From Casuarina equisetifolia (Eukaryota; Streptophyta; Magnoliopsida; Fagales; Casuarinaceae): a stretch of 64,000 nt of DNA. The position numbers and the translations under genes were made by a program. Shown one piece after another: positions 37,800 to 50,479 of the stretch (its first letter is position 1; every line of letters starts with the position of its first letter). The notes under the pieces are model-generated. The model worked only from the letters and a program-made list of their open reading frames with translations, was not told the origin of the DNA and searched no databases. Where the stretch lies: the NCBI GenBank assembly GCA_028551475.1, contig CM052362.1, forward strand, positions 12,116,316 to 12,180,315, in the 5' to 3' direction.

Positions 37800-39740
37800 A
37801 TGTAAATTTTTTAAGACTATTCCATGTTAAGTTGCCACTCTCTTTTGGCGATTTATTCAGCAGCATACAAACGGAAGAAGAGTGAACCAATTTCTCCTCC
37901 TTAGACTCAACAAAAGACTAGGCGTTTCATGAAGTTAAAATATTTCTGATTACAAAATCAACCAGTACTGGCTCAATCTTCAAATGTCAACATAATCAAA
38001 AATATCAAGCAGTATAAACAAAAAAAATATTTCTAACACTGCACTATGAGTTTAGGATAAAGTCATCACAAGACTAATGGCATTGACAAGCCCAAACGAT
38101 GAACCATATCATGCATCAAGCAGCTTTCGTATGATCTTTTCTCTCTTACCATTATCCACACAACAGAATTTAACCCTGAACCTATCTGCAACAATTCAGA
38201 AGTATGCCAACCACAGAAATCCACCAGATATCACTACAGTGCAGAACGATCAGCAACTCTTCAAGTGAACAAAACATTCAGAAATGAAATTTAGCCCGAG
38301 TTTTAGAAAATTGACCTCTGCACATCCAAAACATAGATTATTGGACAAACCAGGAGTGTTCTTTGATTTGGTTGACTTGACGGTTAACAATCTGAATCAT
38401 TAGCACATTAAAGAGACCATCAAAACTACTCACCCCAAGATTATTTTGGTGGAGTCCCATACAACTACGTATTTTCCATATTATAACTAATTTTGAAGAT
38501 ATGCAAACATAAGATCTTACTGCAAACCTCCTTGTACTAGAGGACACCATAAACTCATAAATGAATAAATAAATAAATGTTGCATAGACCAACTTGACAC
38601 CCTTGGCCCTGCAGTACCATGACATGGCACAGTTTGCTTTGTAATCAACATTAAAGCAACCAAGAATGCGATGCAGTAGGAGCATAGAGGCCAGTAGAAA
38701 GACTAATAAAGCCAAAAAACACACCCTGCTTATAATGAGGATGGCATATCTATCTGGTCCTATTTTCTCGCCGCAGTTCACTATTTCTTGCAACAACAAT
38801 CTGCGATAACCGGTGATCTTGACTTCACCAGCACTCAAAATAAGACACGAAATTTCACTTCCATCCAATCAAAAATTGGGTGAACAACAAACACGTACAA
38901 GTTCCAAATCGATTTAGAAACAAACGAAAGAAGCAAAAAAATAAAAATAAAAATGAAATCAATGATATTCCAGAAAATCGACTCACAAAAGGAAGACATC
39001 TATCAACAGAGTCCAAAACTGTTAATCTACTTAAAAAATATGACACTCACTAAATACAATTTCTATAGAAAATAAAATGCCATTTAGACAGTTTCAGCCA
39101 TGAACGGAGGGAGGGAGGACGCCATTAAAATGCCCGTTGGGTTACAACCAGCGGAGAAGAGGACGAGGGGCGAGTCGCAGTTACACGACAAGTCAGCCAT
39201 AAACGGCGGGCGGAGCACCTGAGCTTTCAGAATGATCGGTGGCACCGCAAGTAAATTTTTACGACGTCTAGAACACTACCGTTAGAGGGGCCAAGTAAAA
39301 AATGGCACCAAAGTCATACACTAACCTTATATATATAACTTCAGAAATAGGAAGAACACTTAGTATTTAACAAAACATCAACACTAAGCACAATTATTCT
39401 TTGTTTATTAAACTATTTAAATTGGTCTCTCTATAATTTTGTATGTTTGTTTGAAAAAGAAGACCTCACAACCGTACTAGAATAGGTGAAAAAAAAGGCT
39501 TTCGAACTAATTCAAAAAGAAACGAATCCCAAAAAAAAAAAAAAGTCTAAACTAAAAGATTCAGAGACAGAGACGGAGAAAGAAAAGCATATACGAAATA
39601 AAAGAGAATCACGCAGCTACTAATATAATATCTAATAAAGGTATTAGAACTCATTTAAAAAGATGAAAATGTAAGATATCTTACTACATAGAATTAGAAA
39701 CTTCTAAGATGATAGTGGGATTATAAGACCTTTTTTAAAA
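37800..39740. other. No gene assigned; possible upstream exons of the coiled-coil fragment
   Basis: A minus-strand frame at 38338-38868 begins MDGSEISCLILSAGEVKITG and continues through NCGEKIGPDR. It then becomes hydrophobic and compositionally odd, as expected of an exon read into an intron. It could be a 5' exon of the coiled-coil fragment at 37.0-37.8 kb, but nothing confirms this. Confidence 0.3.
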
Positions 39741-39849
39741 TTTTACTAGATTTATAATTATAATTCAATCTAATTTTTTATTCAACTCAATAGATCATGG
39801 GTTAAAATCTTAGTTTCGTATATTGTTTTCCACTATGTCTCTAATTTAA

Positions 39850-41387
39850 TGCAGACCAACTATGCCAACCTCGGCTTACGGTCCAACCCTATATGTTGAG
39901 TATCCTAACAATTATATGTTTGGATCTACGAAGCTCAAACTTAAATGGTATTTCAAAGATTCTTTAGAAATTTTGATATGTTTAAGATTCTTTAATTTTG
40001 TTGATTTAGGATTCTTAAATTGTTAAAATTCTTAATTATCTAGGATTTCCTTATTTGTTGAGATCTTTCATTTGTTAGGATGCTATCCCTAATTTGTTGG
40101 GATCTTATCTTAATTTGGTTAGTTTGATTTTTTCTTAATTTTAAGAATTTGAATTCTACCAAAATTTGGTTTTATGAATTCTAGATACTTCTACTACTAG
40201 GCTTAATCATCTATTTAAAGATTGTTCCTTCAGTTGTAAGTAGAACCGTGGAGATTGGAAAAATTATTGAATTTCGTTTTTCCTTAAGCTTTGTCCTTTA
40301 AATTTTGTGTTTTTACTTTCCAGCCTTTTAGATTCTAATTATCTTAATTCATGCACTTAAATTATTGCCTTTTACCTTTCAGTCATTTATTTTTCCAATT
40401 TTTACCTTTTTAGCCTTTTATATATCCTAATTTTCCTATTGTTATTTCGTTCCAAGTTCTTCATAATCCAAAAGCTCACTTCGTCGCCCTATCACGATCC
40501 ACATCAAGTGGTATTAGAGTCAGGTTTTAGTGAGTGAGTTGTTCTAGTAGATTTGTTTATCTCATCAATCTATTGTTTGATAGCATCACCACGTCTCAAG
40601 AAGGAGATAGTTCTTCTCATTCATCCTCACCCACTCCACTGTGGCTAACTGCCCATATTGTGTAAAAGAATGAAATTGAGAAGATAAGGGCTGAAATCCA
40701 AGAGTTCAAACTTTTGCTTAAACAGTGCTTTCCCCTACAAACAACTCAGATACTTTACACTCCACCATCACCACAAACAATGCACTCGCCATTCCAAACA
40801 ACTTTACCACCAACCCAACCTTTAAATATACCACAAAGGCTAGCGCCAGATACACCTTATTACCAAGAATATCCACCATACCCATCTCAAATTGCATAAC
40901 CACCCTATGTACCCCCAACATATCAACCACCGCAACAAGAAGATCATGCTTTAACAGATTCCAAAAACCAACAAAAGCACCACCATAATTACTAAAAGGA
41001 AGAATATGATATATGGATAGAAATATGCTACAAGAAAAAAGCCTCACCAACAAAAGATATAGAGGTAGTTCAAATTGAAGAAAGAGGAATGATGAAAACA
41101 AAACAAAACAATTTGGATCCACCAAAGTTTGTGGTGTTGGTAAAGAACGAGGTGGACTCTAAAAGTTTGGATCTTTTGGAGACTGAGGCACCAAAAACTA
41201 TGAATGCAAATCCAAAGTGTTTGAATCTTTTAGAGCAAGATGTGCCACTTAAAAAAGAGATAGATCTAAGAAGTTTAGATCAATCGAATCATAAGATATT
41301 ACCAAACAAGGCTATAGAAGAAATTTTGTTTGAAGAAACACAAGATTTCATCCAAGTGTTGAAGAATTCAGAGGCATTATTTAGCAT
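39850..41387 (+). mobile_element. Left arm of a large inverted repeat: LTR-retroelement fragment
   Basis: About 650 bp of LTR-like sequence is followed by a primer-binding site related to TGGTATCAGAGC (here tggtattagagtcagg, about 40508). Internal sequence comes next, with an open frame at 41089-41445 (MMKTKQNNLDPPKFVVLVKN...). The whole arm is repeated in opposite orientation at 41468-43012, with a spacer of about 80 bp. No 3' LTR, protease or polymerase domain is seen, so this is a truncated or non-autonomous element. Confidence 0.8.
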
Positions 41388-41467
41388 GAACAATGATTTT
41401 TTTTGTGGGTTTGTATTGTCAAATCATGCAGAGATGATGTGTTAACAACAATCACCATGATTTTTCA

Positions 41468-43012
41468 ATGCTAAATAATGCCTCTGAATTCTTCAACACT
41501 TGGATGAAATCTTGTGTTTCTTTTAACAAAATTTCTTCTACAGCCTTGTTTGGTAATATCTCGTGGTTCGATCGATCTAAACTTTTTGAATCTGTCTCTT
41601 TTTTAAGTGGCACATCTTGCTTTAAAAGATCTAAGCTCTTTGGATTTGCATTCACGGTTGTTGGTGCCTCAATCTCCAAAAGATTCAAACTTTTAGAGTT
41701 CACCTCGTTCTCTACCAACACCACAAGCTTTGGTGGATCCAAATTGTTTTGTTTTGTTTTCATCATTCCTCTTTCTTCAATTTGAACTACCTTCTATATC
41801 TTTCTTTGGTGAGGCTTCTTTCTTGTACCACCTTTCTATCCACATATCATATTCTTCCTTGTAGTAATTATGGTGGTGCTTTGCTGGTTCTTGGAATTTG
41901 TTAAAGCATGATCTTCTTGTTGCAGTAGTTGATATGTTGGGGGTACATATGGTGGTTGTGCAATCTGAGGTTGGTATGGTGGATATTCTTGGCAATAAAA
42001 TGTATATGATGCTAGCCTTTGTAGTATATTTAAAGGTTAGATTGGTGATAGAGTTGTTTGGAATGGTGAGTGCGTTGCTTGTAATGGTGGTGAAGTGTAA
42101 AGTGTTTGGGTTGTTTGTAAGGGAAAGCATTATTTAAGCAAAAGTCTAAACTCTTGGATTTCAGCCCTTATCTTCTCGATTTCACTCTTCTGCACAATAT
42201 GAGCAGCTAGTCACGACGGAGTAGGTAAAGATGAACGAGAAGAACCATCTCCTTCTTGAGACATGGTGATACTATCAAACAATAAATTGATGAGATGAAC
42301 AAATCTGCTAGAACTAGCTTACTCACTAAAACTTAGCTCTGATACCACTTGATGCAGACTATGATGGGCGACAGAATGAGCTTTTAGATTATGGAGAACT
42401 TGGAATGAAATAACAACAGAAAAATTTGGATATATAAAAGGCTAGAAAGGTAAGACTGGAAAAATAAATGACTGAAAGGTAAAAAACAGTAATTTAAGTG
42501 CAAGAATTAAAATAACTAGAATCTAAAAGGCTAGAAAGTAAAGGCACGAAATTTAAAGGACAAAGCTTAAGGGAAAACAAAATTCAATAACTTTTTTAAT
42601 CTCCACAATTCTACTTACAACTAAAGGAACAATGTTTTTAAATAGATGACTAAACTTAGTGGTAGAAGGATCTAAAATTCATAAAACTAAAGTCTGGTTG
42701 AATTCAGATCCTTAAAATTAAAGAAAAATCAAACTAACCAAATTAAGATAAGATCCCAACAAATTAGGGATAGCATCCCAACAAATGAAAGATCTCAACA
42801 AATAAGGAAATCTTAGATAATTAAGAACCTTGACAATTTATGAATTCTAAATCAACACAGTTAAGGAATCTTAAACATATCAAAATTCTTAAATAATCTC
42901 TAGGATGCCTTTTAAGTTTGAGAATCCAAACATGTAATTGTTAAGACACTTAACATATGAGCTGAGCCATTGGCCTAAGTTGACATAATTGGTCCGCATC
43001 ATAATTGGTACA
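41468..43012 (-). mobile_element. Right arm of the inverted repeat: LTR-retroelement fragment
   Basis: On the minus strand this has the same order as the left arm: LTR-like part, an exact TGGTATCAGAGC primer-binding site (complement near 42338-42350), then internal sequence with the frame 41766-41452 (MMKTKQNNLDPPKLVVLVEN...). The two arm proteins differ at roughly one residue in six, so the copies are not recent. Paired, the arms would form a hairpin of about 1.5 kb. Confidence 0.8.
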
Positions 43013-43298
43013 GGATTTGTAATTATAATTCATACTCGACTCTTTATCCAACCCAATGATCATGACTAGGGACCTACTTCTATATGTTGTTCCCTCCCAC
43101 ATTTCTAACTTCAATTTGCCTCTAAGTAAAAAAGTAAAAAGAAAAGTTCAAGAGACTACCATTCATTAAGCCATTTTCTCCTTCATTTCTTTTTTTTTTT
43201 AAAAGGATCATCCTTTCTCTTTTATTTATTTTTTATTTTATTCTCAAACAATTATTCTTAAGTGAGAACCAATGGCTGTACAATTCTAAGCTTTCTTT

Positions 43299-43993
43299 AA
43301 TCGGACGGTAATTAAGAGAACTGTGAATGACCCATAGAGAAAACAAGTACTAATCATTATATAAGAAACAATCGAAACGAAGTCAAAAAAGCATGAAACC
43401 ATTACGGTGTCGTTCGAGCCACGCCTTTAAAATTCACGCACTGTATTCTGAAATAAAAGATTAAAAAATGAGTTTTTTTGAAACCAAAAGGACGAGTTTT
43501 TTAAATTCCTGAATGTTATTAAGATGTGATATATTTGACATTTAACAGCTATCATCTACGACTTGACGTTGATGAATTTTCTTTACCCAATTCAATAACA
43601 TCAAAGCACGAGGCGTTGCAATAGAAGAAATCAATATTGTTACTTCTGGGTTCGTTAATTTTGTGATCAACAATTAAAAGAGACCCACGACATCAGGGCC
43701 GTTGGATATCTTGCGCGCTCGATGTGAGTCTTCTCTAGCTGTTGGACCAACGTACCCACCTGGAGTCTCGCTTATGCACCGCCGTTTCCAGGCTCATGAC
43801 CAAATCTGACCATGCACGGACGTCGACCAGAAATTCGCGCTGACGTACACCGTCGTATAAAAACGCTTCCCATCACAGTGCCTAACGTGCATAACCGTTC
43901 TATTCCCTCCGCAGCATTTCTCACTCTCTTCAAAACCGACTCAACTCTACAAACTTCGGTAGGAGTTCAAAATCCACAGATCGTTGACAATGA
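43299..43993 (+). repeat. Duplicated promoter/leader block, SDS copy
   Basis: Second copy of the block at 33806-34570. It begins aatcggacggtaattaagag after unrelated sequence and stays alignable to about the SDS ATG at 43990. Conserved items are a TATA box (43856-43863), the 32-base identical block at 43684-43715 with an MSA-like TCCAACGGCCC (minus strand, 43696-43706), a second AACGG core (43893-43899) and the aaacttcggtagga leader. Alignment by eye shows several small indels. Confidence 0.9.
43856..43863 (+). promoter_or_regulatory. TATA box of SDS
   Basis: TATAAAAA, 127 bases before the SDS ATG, at the position equivalent to the kinase TATA box in the duplicated block. The expected start of transcription is near 43890, giving a leader of about 100 bases. 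Confidence 0.7.
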
Positions 43994-46900
43994 GGACCGG
44001 ATTGAGCCGACCAAAGCGAAAGCTCGGAGCAGAATCATTACGGTTCGTGAAGAAGAAGCTCCGGTCGGAGCTACCTCGCAGGAGACGATCTCAGATCTCA
44101 CCAATTCTACTTTCTTCTTGCAATTTAACTCTTCCGAGCGAGAAATCTGGTTTCCCTGCCTTTTCTGTGGATTCTACCGCAAACTCGTACCTCGGAAGCG
44201 AAGTCTCATGCGGTTCAAGTAGAGCTCCTGTTGGATCGGAGAGCACCGGGAGGTCGAACTTGAGGAAGAGAGAAATCCGTGAGAATAAAGGTTGTGGAGC
44301 TGTTAGAGACGCTTCAATTCGTAGAGTTACTAGATCCTATTACAGAAACAAGGAAATTAAAGGAAAAGGTGGTGAAGTGGAGGTGTCCGAGGCGTCGTGC
44401 GTGGAGTCAAATTCTGGAGCTGATGCTGCAATTGTTCTAGAAAGAACTTCAAATTCGAATGGTGAAAGTGGAAAACTAAGAGAAATTGTGGTAGATACCG
44501 AAGGAAATAAAGGCTCCGAAGTTGTTTTCATATCGGATATTTCTAGTGTTGAGCAAGTTTCCGGCGGATTCCTGAATTTTCAGGCCGGAAATATTGGAAT
44601 TCCCTCGGGGTTTAAGGAGAACGATGTATTTTCGGATACCTCTGGTGTCGAGTCCTGTTCTGTGGCTAAGTTCTCTGAGGAAGGACCCGAACAAACCGAG
44701 AACAGAGCATTGAAATTGGAATTTGCTGAGATTTCAGGAAATCCCTTGGATGTTAAATTCACAGTTTCGAACTCGGAGTGGACGACAGAACAGAATCAAA
44801 ATAGCTTTGACTACGGGCCCGATCTATCTTGTACGGAGCAATTCTCGCCGGAGGACGTCTCCGACTCCTCATCTAGTCATGAAACGGCTTTTTCCGACTA
44901 CCAATCAGTTTTTTTCCTGGAAAATTCGGACCTAGAATTCTTGGAAACTCATTCCAGTTTCTTCGATTCTGGAAGCGAATTTTCTGAGCGGTCTGTGGGA
45001 GATTCACCTCCTTCACATTCGTTCGTTCTGCTCCTTCAGTACAGAGAGGTGTTCCTGAGGTCAACTACTGCTCTGGACAGCGGAATTGCCCGCCGCCTTG
45101 AGAACGAGTGTCACAATCAAGTTTCAGTAATTTCTATTACACTTGGTTTGGTTTCTGTTGCTTTTCCGTTCATTTTCTAAGCAGCAAATAGAGGAAGGCA
45201 TAAGCATAAAGTTTCTTAGTTTCTTTTAGATCAATATTTCTGTTTTCATTTCGATTTAAGTTGTTATATTTTTATCTCATTTCTAATTCTTTTTCTAATT
45301 TAGTTTGTCAGATTCGAGGATGAGGACGATGAAGAGAGCTACAAGGCGTTGAGAGGCAGAGAGAGGAGGCAAGTCTTTCTTCGTAACTATCCCGAAGAAT
45401 ACTGCTCCACGACAGAATACGGCGACCTGGTCCTCCAGCAAAGGACGCTGATGGTCGACTGGATTATTAAGGTCAGTCCTCTAAAGAGTTATGTCTTGCC
45501 TTCGTTGAATTCTCATTACAATCCGAAACCATTCCCTTTTTGCCAACTTCTTTAGTGCTACGGGCAGTTGTATTAAGGCCAATACTCTCCGGAGCTACTT
45601 TAGCCTTGAATGGATTATTCTCTCTACAATCCGAAGCCATTCCGTTTTTGGCAACTTTTTTAGTGCTATGGACAGTTGAGGGGCCAAAATATTTAATACA
45701 CTGACCTTCATTGGTAACCGTTGGTCCTTCAAGTCTTCTTATGACACGCCACTTGCATGGGAACCGATGATCATTGCGGCGCACTTTTCACGTGCATTTC
45801 GTGCGGATTGTGTTAACATGATCCCCTCAGAAGTTAGAACCAACCAGTTTTCCATTTTTTTTCTCTTCTATTGGCTAGCAATTAATATGATACTCCTTGG
45901 TACAGCTATAAAACTCACTTTACACATTCTAAAACTGTCTTTGTAATTTGTGGCAATAGACTGAAGACATTGTGTCCGCTAGGTCCATCAGTAGCACGAA
46001 ATATTATGACAATGCATTTATGCCCTCGTAGCTTCTATTCATAGAAGACCAACAGTATTGCTTCTCTCCTTTTTTTGTTTGCCATTATACGTAAAAAAAC
46101 AAGAAAACTAAGTTATTACTATCCTATCCTAATTCGTCTACGGAAAGGCAAGTTGCTGATTAGCTTCAGCGTCCAGCTATGCATCAGGCCTCTCTCTTCG
46201 GCCTGAAATGCCTTATCATTGCAGGCGCCCCGTTACAATTCTAGCCCTCCAGAAGACGGAGCCCTCTTTTATGATTGGAGAATCTCCACCTTAAGCAGCC
46301 GATTCCCTTATATTGCTTGCACTATCTCTCAGCTAGTCTGCATCAAAGGTTACTCTTGAGTGCCCAACGTCAATAAATATTTCACTTCCATTCCTATTTC
46401 TGGAAACTTTCTCTTAACTTTCTTCCTCCACTGTCCTTGGTTTGATAGCAGTAAAGATACCCCAGATTTCCCCTTTTTTACTATGTCGTCCACGAAAAGT
46501 TAAAAAGAAAGGCACCTGTAGTATATAACTTAGAATTCAAAGAAACTCGCCTCTTGGCATTGGGCAAGGGCACACCAGTAATCTTCTTTTGTTTTTGTAA
46601 AGACAGGTCATACGGTAACAGGTGTCCCGTAAAGGACTAATACCCATCCAGAATTTTTTATTTATTTTGTTGGCTGCATGCGCGTGTTGGTGGTTGATTG
46701 TTGGAGGAGGGAAGGGGGAGGAGGTGGAGGATGAGGAAAGAGCGGGGGGTGGCGTGCTCGGGCGTTGTGGGGAAGTTGGTGTTTTGGTATTCGATTGCTT
46801 GTTTGCGTCGATGACTAATCTGATCCGTCGCTTGCTTCTTACTAACTTCTGCAGTTTTCTGTGCATCTCCAGCAATCTACTGAAAAGAAGCTTCAGCAGG

Positions 46901-48866
46901 AGACAATGTTCCTAGGAGTTAGCCTCCTGGACCGATTTTTAAGTAAAGGATTCTTCGGAGACAAGCGGAAACTTCAAATCGCTGGAATAGCCTGTCTTAC
47001 ATTAGCCACTAGGTTTGAAGAGAATCAGCCTTACAACAGGTAAATCATTATTTTCTCGTCACTCTCCTTGTCCAGATTACTCGCTAGTTTTTTTTCGTGA
47101 ATCCGGAAAAGAAGCAAGTGAGAATTTTTTGGTGAGTTATTTATCTATCGCATCTGACATGCAAAGTTCTACCGAGGCATGTATAGAATCATCATACGTC
47201 GAATATGCCACAGCAAACATCTATGACACAGTGGTATAATTACCTTGATTTAGCCATTTTCTGGAATCAGATCGGTGCCATTAGATCTGTTAATGATAAA
47301 GAAAGATCCAAAGTTCTTTTAGTTGGCTCTCAGTTTGAGACTCCTAACGAAGTGTGCCAAAGTCGTGACAGTTCTATGCCGTCTTCGTCCTAAATGGCTG
47401 GCGGACGCACTTTTTCAAATTTTCTATTCCCTTAAGCAACTTGCTCATGGGAATAAGTCTTTCCAATTACGACCTCAATCACAAAATGTTATAATTATCA
47501 TGCGATTCACATCTGTCATTCAAATGCTTCAGAAAGTAATAGGATTAGTGAAATTCAAGTGTTTGTTCAGAGGGATGAGAATTTTACTAACTGCAAATTT
47601 TCTAACTGCAGTGTGCGGCAAGAGAATTTCTGCATAGACTGCAATGTGTACAGCAGATGCGAAGTGGTGGCCATGGAATGGCTGATACTGGAAGTCCTCA
47701 ACTTCCAATGTTTTTTGCCCACCGTGTACAACTTCTTGTGGTGAGCCCCTTTACCTTTATTTCATTCTTAGGAGAAGTACCGTAAGGGTTATGTATCCAA
47801 AATCCACGTTTATTTCCAGCTACTATTTCAGCAAAGAGTTTTTACTGCTGCTTTTTCTGACTTTCTCAACGGTTGTTTGAGTTATGTCATAGGTTCTACC
47901 TGAAAGCTTCCAAAGCTGACGCAGAGATGGAGAAAAGGGCCAAGTACCTGGCAGTGCTAGTCCTTTCCTCCCATGAGCAGTTATGCTACTGGCCCTCCAC
48001 AGTTGCTGCTGTTCTTGTCATCTTCGCTTCTCTAGAAAGTGGTCAAGATGCATTCCACCAAAGAGTAATCGAGGTACGTATACATATGCATGCTCAGGAA
48101 ACAGCATTATTAGCTGTATTGGATTTTGGGGTGCGTGGCTTTGATATTCTCATAAAATAGAGCTGCTCTGGGGCGCTACTGAAAGGTCAGGCATTGTTTA
48201 CAGATTCCATGGAACAGCACCCTAACCAAATTCAAATCGTATTATTTGACTGAAAGGTCCAGTGGCTACTGCGTTATATACCAGAGAATCACGTTTCATT
48301 TTTTTTTTTTTTTTCAGTTGTTACATTTGTTGGCGTAAAATCTTCACTCTCATTTGTCTTATAATATCCATTTATTTAAAATTTACAGAGTCTACAACTA
48401 CTATCGTCGCTATTGTCCTCTTTCCGGCGTGTAAATGTTCCGCCTTTCTTTGATTTTTTTTTTTCTCTCTCTAGTCTCGTTTTCGTTTTACGCAAAGTCG
48501 GAAATCTTAGTAACACTGACTGGCATTACTTGAGAATGGTATGCACCATCTAACTCGTAATTCTCACGTGGCAAACATATGAATTTGCAGACTCACATCA
48601 GAACAAAAGACCGGGATTTGAATGGATGCATAGAGGTATGGATAGTAAATATCTCTTTTTTCAACTTTTCTTTTGTGGAGTTCCTCAGATTTCAAGTTGC
48701 CACAAGTAAGTTGTTACGGGTTGTTGGGTATAATATTAATGGGATATGATAAACTCTAGTCTTTTCTGTTGTGGTATTATCATTATAAGTGCTATTTAGC
48801 TATGAAGGTTCCTTATGTTCTGTTTCACCGCAACAGAGCCTCGAGTGGCTGTTGAGGTACAAGTGA
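43990..48866 (+). CDS. SDS: Meiosis-specific cyclin SOLO DANCERS (SDS)
   Basis: SDS is a plant cyclin required in meiosis for homologue pairing and interhomologue recombination, acting with a CDK in the nucleus. Exons are 43990-45126, 45304-45471, 46855-47039, 47612-47740, 47893-48073, 48591-48635 and 48837-48866. They sum to 1875 nt (624 residues; the Arabidopsis protein is about 580) and all have GT-AG borders in frame. The first about 380 residues are acidic, Ser-rich and presumably disordered, after a basic start ([19 protein letters not shown]). The cyclin box follows: [99 protein letters not shown] and [19 protein letters not shown]. It ends [15 protein letters not shown] then SLEWLLRYK. 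The EENQPY motif and short C terminus are typical of SDS rather than A/B/D cyclins. The first ATG of the conserved leader is the start. Confidence 0.93.
45502..45685. repeat. Direct repeat inside SDS intron 2
   Basis: A block with acaatccgaa(a/g)ccattcc, ttttt(t)gccaactt and tttagtgctacgggcagttg at about 45515-45575 recurs at about 45630-45685. The period is about 113 bp. It lies wholly within the 1.4-kb intron between SDS exons 2 and 3. Confidence 0.75.
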
Positions 48867-48869
48867 TGG

Positions 48870-50470
48870 CAAGCAAGATTGGCGGACGGGAACACCTACC
48901 ATTACTTTTTGTAAGTTTCCTCACTCATCACAAAAGCACGGGTGAAAAGATTAGATTGAGGTATTCTTTCTAAACCCTGATGAATACCAAAAATATAAAT
49001 TTTTTTTTGCACAGTGTACACATATAGTGACCACTTTGCTGTAAACTGTATCGTAAAAGTACAAAGTTGATCTATAGCTTCTTTCACTAAGTCATACACT
49101 TCGAATCATTTGTCGTTAATTTTTTTTTTTCCATAGAAGCAATGAGAGTTATATACATAAAAATTTCCTGCTATTTCGGTACCAATTTACAGGCGATCAT
49201 AGCTGTCCTTATGGGGCTATGTATGCCACTCTGGCTGTGCTTAGTAGGTGGGGTCATCAAGGCTCTGAATTGTTATGAGACATCCCAAAACGTGACACTT
49301 AAAAAAATGATGCCTCACATACATGCAACCAAATCAGTATGTCCGATATCGATGGTCAACAGAAAAAAAAAAAAAAATTAAATATCACACAGCCAGATCA
49401 ATACACGTGCGAAAAATATCGCACAGCATCTCGTTACATATGACGAGCATGCCCCATCGTAGGTCTTAGTTTTGGCCAACAGAAGATAAAACAAAACCAA
49501 GCTTTTTCGCCAAAGCAGTTCTTTGAGAGCTACCTTACGCGGTTTGACCGTTCCCTAAGAGCAAAAGCATTAGTGCGGTTCTCCGGGAGCAACTACCTGG
49601 CGTGCTTTAATTATTCCCTGAAAGCAGATTCTTTAGTGGTATAAAGCTTCGTCATTCTGGGAGAGGTGATTAATTTATGAGTTTTAAGTATTTTGTTCTG
49701 GTGGTAAATTCAAAGTCACCACGGAGGTGATATTAGTCTTTAACCTTTCTCTTCTTTTTGTCCTTCGACTGAGTGGAAAACTCCCATCTTCGTAAAGCTC
49801 CATGGCTTGCTGTTCGCAACCAGCCAATTCGGCCTTAAGGACACAAAACACCGTTGAAAAAAGAGCGACGGAAACGAGTTCAAACGGTTACTTTTGCCCC
49901 TGAATTACATTTGACTCGAGCCTTGTCATAAAATGTTAGTTACTCCAATTTATGCTCGGAATTTTGAGGACGCCTTTTATGTTATCCATAATGCCTTTGT
50001 CGTCAATGGAAATCGCAAATGAAACACTCTCCATGCATCTGCGACCTTGGGGTTGGTTATGATCGCACAAAGGTTTTAAGAATTGTCGACTTCGATGACA
50101 AAAAAGGGTATTGCATTTTAAAGCTTTCTATTTCCCTCAGTATTAAATTAAAGAAATTGCTACACCCAAACAAAAACTAACTAGGGCTTAAACAAAAAGG
50201 GAGACATTTAGAGCTTCTTAGAAAATCTTGAACTCTATTCAAGTATCACAATGCTGTCACTTTGGAGGCGCTGCTTTGCAGATCTGTTCATCATAAAAGC
50301 AATTTATAGAATGGAAATCAAATTTGTAACTTTCTAACTAGATTTGAGTCAAACGGAACTCTGAATTCATAAGAGCAATTAACGTGACTTACTTCTATAC
50401 AGTAGGCCTTGAGATAAGAATATTCAGCGTGAAGCATGAGTTACTGTGAGTTGGAAGCGATCCAACTAAA
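48870..50470. other. Intergenic region downstream of SDS
   Basis: Presumed SDS 3' UTR followed by non-coding sequence. A degenerate duplication of about 60 bp is visible at 49508-49630 (tctttgagagctacc... / ttctccgggagcaactacc...). No gene recognised. Confidence 0.45.
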
Positions 50471-50479
50471 CTCCAAAGC

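Larger units (their letters stand above)
39750..43103. repeat. Diverged direct repeat flanking the large inverted repeat
   Basis: About 90 bp at 39750-39838 (atttataattataattca...) recurs in the same orientation at 43015-43103 (atttgtaattataattca...). Both copies contain ttatncaacncaat-gatcatg and end near a tatattgtt motif. Identity is roughly 70-75% by eye. They bracket the inverted repeat arms exactly. Confidence 0.6.
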